Assembly (NCBI GenBank): GCA_002367105.1
Contig: DFCS01000020.1
Location: 1 to 64,000, forward strand
Direction of reading: 5' to 3'
From: Hungatella sp. UBA3048
GTDB lineage: Bacteria; Bacillota; Clostridia; Lachnospirales; Lachnospiraceae
Length of the DNA stretch: 64,000 bases
Part shown: positions 61,439 through 64,000 of the stretch, piece after piece
Position numbering within the stretch: the stretch's first letter is position 1
Layout: each line of letters starts with the position of its first letter
Notes under the pieces: model-generated
What the model saw: only the letters and a program-made list of their open reading frames with translations
What the model was told of the DNA's origin: nothing
Database searches by the model: none
Translations under genes and position numbers: made by a program

Positions 61439-63751
61439 ATGGAGGCACCAATAAAAGGCCTGTCTGCGCAGGAAGTAATGGATCGCAAAGATCGGGGAGA
61501 TTTGGGAAAACCGCCAGGTTCCATTACAAAAACAAAAGCGCAGATATTGAAAGAAAACATTTTTACATTATTTAATTTGCTTAATTTTATAATTGCGGCA
61601 TTGCTTTTCGCTGTCGGTGCTTATTCCAATATGATTTTTATTGTCATTATTATTATCAATATTGTGATCGGGATTGCACAGGAACTGAAAGCAAAAAAGT
61701 TGATAGACGAGCTGTCGATCTTAAACCGGCCAAAGGCAAAATTGGTAAGAGATGGCAGAGAGATCGTCGTCGAAACCGAGGACATTGTTATAGATGATGT
61801 AATGGTACTGGAAAGCGGACATCAAATCTGCAATGACGGAATTGTGCTTGGCGGTATGGCAGAAGTTAATGAATCACTGCTAACCGGCGAGAGTGATGCC
61901 ATTTTAAAGACAGAGGGCAGCGAGCTTTATTCCGGAAGCTTTGTCGTCACAGGAAAATGTTATGCGAAAACAACGCACGTAGGCAGTGAGAATTATGCCG
62001 TAAAGCTCATGGAAGAAACAAAAAAAGCCAAGAGAGAGTCGTCTGAACTGCTCGGTTCCATGAAACAGGTGACCCGCTTCACAAGCTTTCTCATTGTGCC
62101 GCTGGGGATTCTGTTGTTCCTTGAGGCAATCATGCTCAGGCATGTATTGGTTTCGGAGGCTGTCGTATCTTCTTCTGCGGCACTTTTGGGGATGCTGCCC
62201 AAAGGATTGGTGCTCCTGATTGCTGTTTCGCTTGCAAACGGCGTTATCCGTCTGGCAAATATGAAGATTCTGGTTCAGAATATCTATTCCCTGGAGACAC
62301 TGGCGCATGTGGATGTTCTGTGCCTTGATAAAACGGGAACCATCACTGACGGTAAGATGAAGGTTAAGGAAGTGCTTCCGTTAATGGATTTTCTAAATAA
62401 AAAACTGTCACCGTTAATTCAGTCTTATCTTGCTGCGAGCGATGATAATAACGCAACCTTTCAGGCTCTTCAAGAACATTTTGGAACAAATTCCGTGTAC
62501 CAGCAAACATATAAAATTCCTTTTTCCTCCCTTCGGAAGTGGGGCGCGGTCAGCTTTAACACTGCCGGAACAGTATTTATCGGTGCGGCTGAGCGGATTA
62601 TGAGCGTTTTGCCTGCGGCTGTAGAACGTCAGATTGAACAGGGATGCCGTGCTGTTATAATAGGTTTTTACGATGGTGAGTGGCAAAATGAAAGAGAACT
62701 GCCGGATGAGATTGAACCGCTGTGCGCTGTTATTTTAGAAGATAACATTCGAAAAGGAACTGCAAAGACACTGGAGTATTTTCGTAAAGAAGGCGTCGAC
62801 GTAAAAGTTATTTCCGGTGATCATATTAAAACAGTGTCTATTATCGCGAAGAATGCGGGATTAAAGGATTGGGAAAATGCAGTCGATCTGTCCTCCTTTG
62901 GAGAGGATACGGATTATGACAGCATATGCATGAAATATACGGTATTCGCCCGGGTGACACCGAAACAAAAACAGTTGCTTGTGATGGCTATGAAGCGTGC
63001 AGGACATCAGGTGGCGATGACCGGCGATGGTGTGAATGATCTTTTGGCCCTTAGAGAAGCAGATTGTTCTATCGCCATAGCCGAAGGCAGTGATGCCAGC
63101 CGCCAGATTTCACAGATCGTTTTGTTGGACTCAGATTTTGCAAATCTGCCGCAGGTGGTGTTGGAAGGAAGAAAAGTAATTAATAATGTAACCAGAACAG
63201 CAGGGGTATTTTTTATTAAGACGATCTATTCTTTGCTGCTGTCTATGTTCTTCCTGCTGTTTAATATGCCTTTTCCGTTTATTCCAATTCAAATTACGTT
63301 GATTGACGCTTTTATCGAAGCGTATCCATCGTTTCTGACGATCTTTGAATCGAATACAAAGAGAGCCCGCAGCTCTTTCTTAAGAACTGCATTGGCAAAT
63401 GCAGCACCGTTTGCGTTTACAATTACAGCTGGAATCATTTTTATCAGCCTCACCTTACCATTTGATACACAGCAGAGGCAGACGGTTATGTACATGCTTT
63501 TAATTCTGGTATCTATGCTGTCGGTTATTAAAAGTTGTATTCCATTTACAAAGCTGCGTGTATTTATTTGTGTTACAATGGTATTAGGGGCATTTGGTGC
63601 GCTGTGGATACTGCCGCAGTTGTTTGAGGTTTCTGCCATGACAACGTCGATGTTTTCTTATATAGGGAAAGTATTTGTGGGGCTTTTGCTGCTTTTGACA
63701 CTTCTGTTCGTTATAAAACAAAATATTGAGAAACGTGAAAACCTCGGCTAA
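61439..63751 (+). CDS. P-type cation ATPase (CtpE-like, non-heavy-metal)
   Basis: A 770-residue pump. The start at 61439 has GGAGGA 5 nt upstream; the ATG at 61427 has no ribosome site. Motifs: actuator LTGESDAILK, phosphorylation DKTGTITDGKM, hinge TGDGVNDLLALREADCSIAI. There is no HMA domain or CPC. Helix 4 reads GMLPKGLVLLIAVSLANG, with Lys where calcium-type pumps have Glu (PEGL). The best fit is the CtpE-like HAD-IC group, of which mycobacterial CtpE takes up Ca2+. The transported ion here is unproven. It is divergent from the sensor kinase. Confidence 0.87.
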   Translation: MEAPIKGLSAQEVMDRKDRGDLGKPPGSITKTKAQILKENIFTLFNLLNFIIAALLFAVGAYSNMIFIVIIIINIVIGIAQELKAKKLIDELSILNRPKAKLVRDGREIVVETEDIVIDDVMVLESGHQICNDGIVLGGMAEVNESLLTGESDAILKTEGSELYSGSFVVTGKCYAKTTHVGSENYAVKLMEETKKAKRESSELLGSMKQVTRFTSFLIVPLGILLFLEAIMLRHVLVSEAVVSSSAALLGMLPKGLVLLIAVSLANGVIRLANMKILVQNIYSLETLAHVDVLCLDKTGTITDGKMKVKEVLPLMDFLNKKLSPLIQSYLAASDDNNATFQALQEHFGTNSVYQQTYKIPFSSLRKWGAVSFNTAGTVFIGAAERIMSVLPAAVERQIEQGCRAVIIGFYDGEWQNERELPDEIEPLCAVILEDNIRKGTAKTLEYFRKEGVDVKVISGDHIKTVSIIAKNAGLKDWENAVDLSSFGEDTDYDSICMKYTVFARVTPKQKQLLVMAMKRAGHQVAMTGDGVNDLLALREADCSIAIAEGSDASRQISQIVLLDSDFANLPQVVLEGRKVINNVTRTAGVFFIKTIYSLLLSMFFLLFNMPFPFIPIQITLIDAFIEAYPSFLTIFESNTKRARSSFLRTALANAAPFAFTITAGIIFISLTLPFDTQQRQTVMYMLLILVSMLSVIKSCIPFTKLRVFICVTMVLGAFGALWILPQLFEVSAMTTSMFSYIGKVFVGLLLLLTLLFVIKQNIEKRENLG

Positions 63752-63787
63752 ATTTCAGCCTGACGCTAATCTTACGAGGAGAAAAGC

Positions 63788-64000
63788 ATGGAAAATTATT
63801 CACAAAAGGAGCTGGAAGCTGCATTACAGCTCATATTTACTACCATAAATAATTGTGAAAAAATGCAGTTAAAATTTGCAGAGGGCACATCACAGCATTC
63901 TCTTTTAAAGAATAGAATTAAGGCTTTGTATATTTCAAAAGCTTTAATAGAAAAAGATCGTAATATAGGGTTGTATACTAAAACAGATTTAATTAAAGCA
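63788..64000 (+). CDS. Unrecognised protein, 3' end outside the window
   Basis: An ATG with GAGGAG 5 nt upstream opens 71 codons that run off the window edge. The visible part (MENYSQKELEAALQLIFTTI, NNCEKMQLKFAEG, SLLKNRIKALYISKALIEKD) is helical and charged. It starts 36 nt after the ATPase gene in the same direction, so it may be co-transcribed. No family is assigned. Confidence 0.7.
   Translation, partial: MENYSQKELEAALQLIFTTINNCEKMQLKFAEGTSQHSLLKNRIKALYISKALIEKDRNIGLYTKTDLIKA

Overview
The window looks like a chromosome segment of an anaerobic, gut-type member of the Clostridia, most likely Lachnospiraceae. The evidence is low-to-moderate GC, consensus sigma-A promoters (TTGACA-17-TATAAT), strong AGGAGG ribosome sites, A/T-rich intrinsic terminators, an oxygen-sensitive glycyl radical enzyme with its activase, Gram-positive wall genes (VanW, NlpC/P60), WYL regulators and a DUF4489 protein. 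No rRNA, tRNA or CRISPR array was seen. Nothing can be said below family level.

Layout. 1-1083: decayed DNA (a TetR stub, a YhcG/DUF1016 fragment, a phage-like pseudogene). 1.1-13.2 kb: an envelope block with a NlpC/P60 hydrolase, an OmpR-type two-component pair, a membrane-anchored parvulin, three SPFH/HflKC proteins (one fused to a cation-efflux transporter), a VanW protein and a four-repeat PG-binding NlpC/P60 enzyme. Three promoters here share a 17-bp box at a fixed distance from the -10, so one regulator probably drives the block. 13.3-16.2 kb: a metal-efflux unit (ArsR repressor, P-type ATPase, separate HMA protein) with matching operators. 16.3-18.6 kb: an AraC gene, then a scar made of an MsrA stub, a LacI tail and a frameshifted sugar-binding protein.

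19.0-31.2 kb: a peptide/hydroxyproline block. It holds a glycyl radical enzyme very like trans-4-hydroxyproline dehydratase (HypD) with its activase, an M32 carboxypeptidase, an XRE-cupin regulator, a GH127-type beta-L-arabinofuranosidase, a POT peptide transporter, an unnamed HEXXH metallopeptidase and a Xaa-Pro peptidase. A shared palindrome lies at three upstream regions. I infer use of hydroxyproline-rich peptides, possibly arabinosylated plant extensin. 31.3-42.4 kb: a membrane-linked AraC sensor-regulator divergent from an Opp/Dpp-type ABC importer that is followed by RspA-like dehydratase, Zn-alcohol dehydrogenase and SDR genes, probably for oligosaccharide or sugar-acid use.

42.6-49.3 kb: an accessory, visibly AT-rich island with a Fic protein under a 15-bp-arm operator and a three-gene operon (TerB_N/TerB_C protein, DUF2791 BrxD-like ATPase, Lhr-like SF2 helicase). 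This is the best candidate for a little-described, possibly defensive system. 49.6-52.1 kb: a hairpin-rich intergenic region, a DUF4489 protein and orphan motA/motB. 52.3-57.2 kb: a second VanW gene, a MarR-MFS efflux operon with a large operator, and a CYP152-type P450 peroxygenase. 57.3-64 kb: two WYL genes (one 5'-truncated), a sensor/regulator pair, a divergent P-type ATPase and a partial gene cut by the window end.

All functions are read from motifs and family knowledge without database searches.
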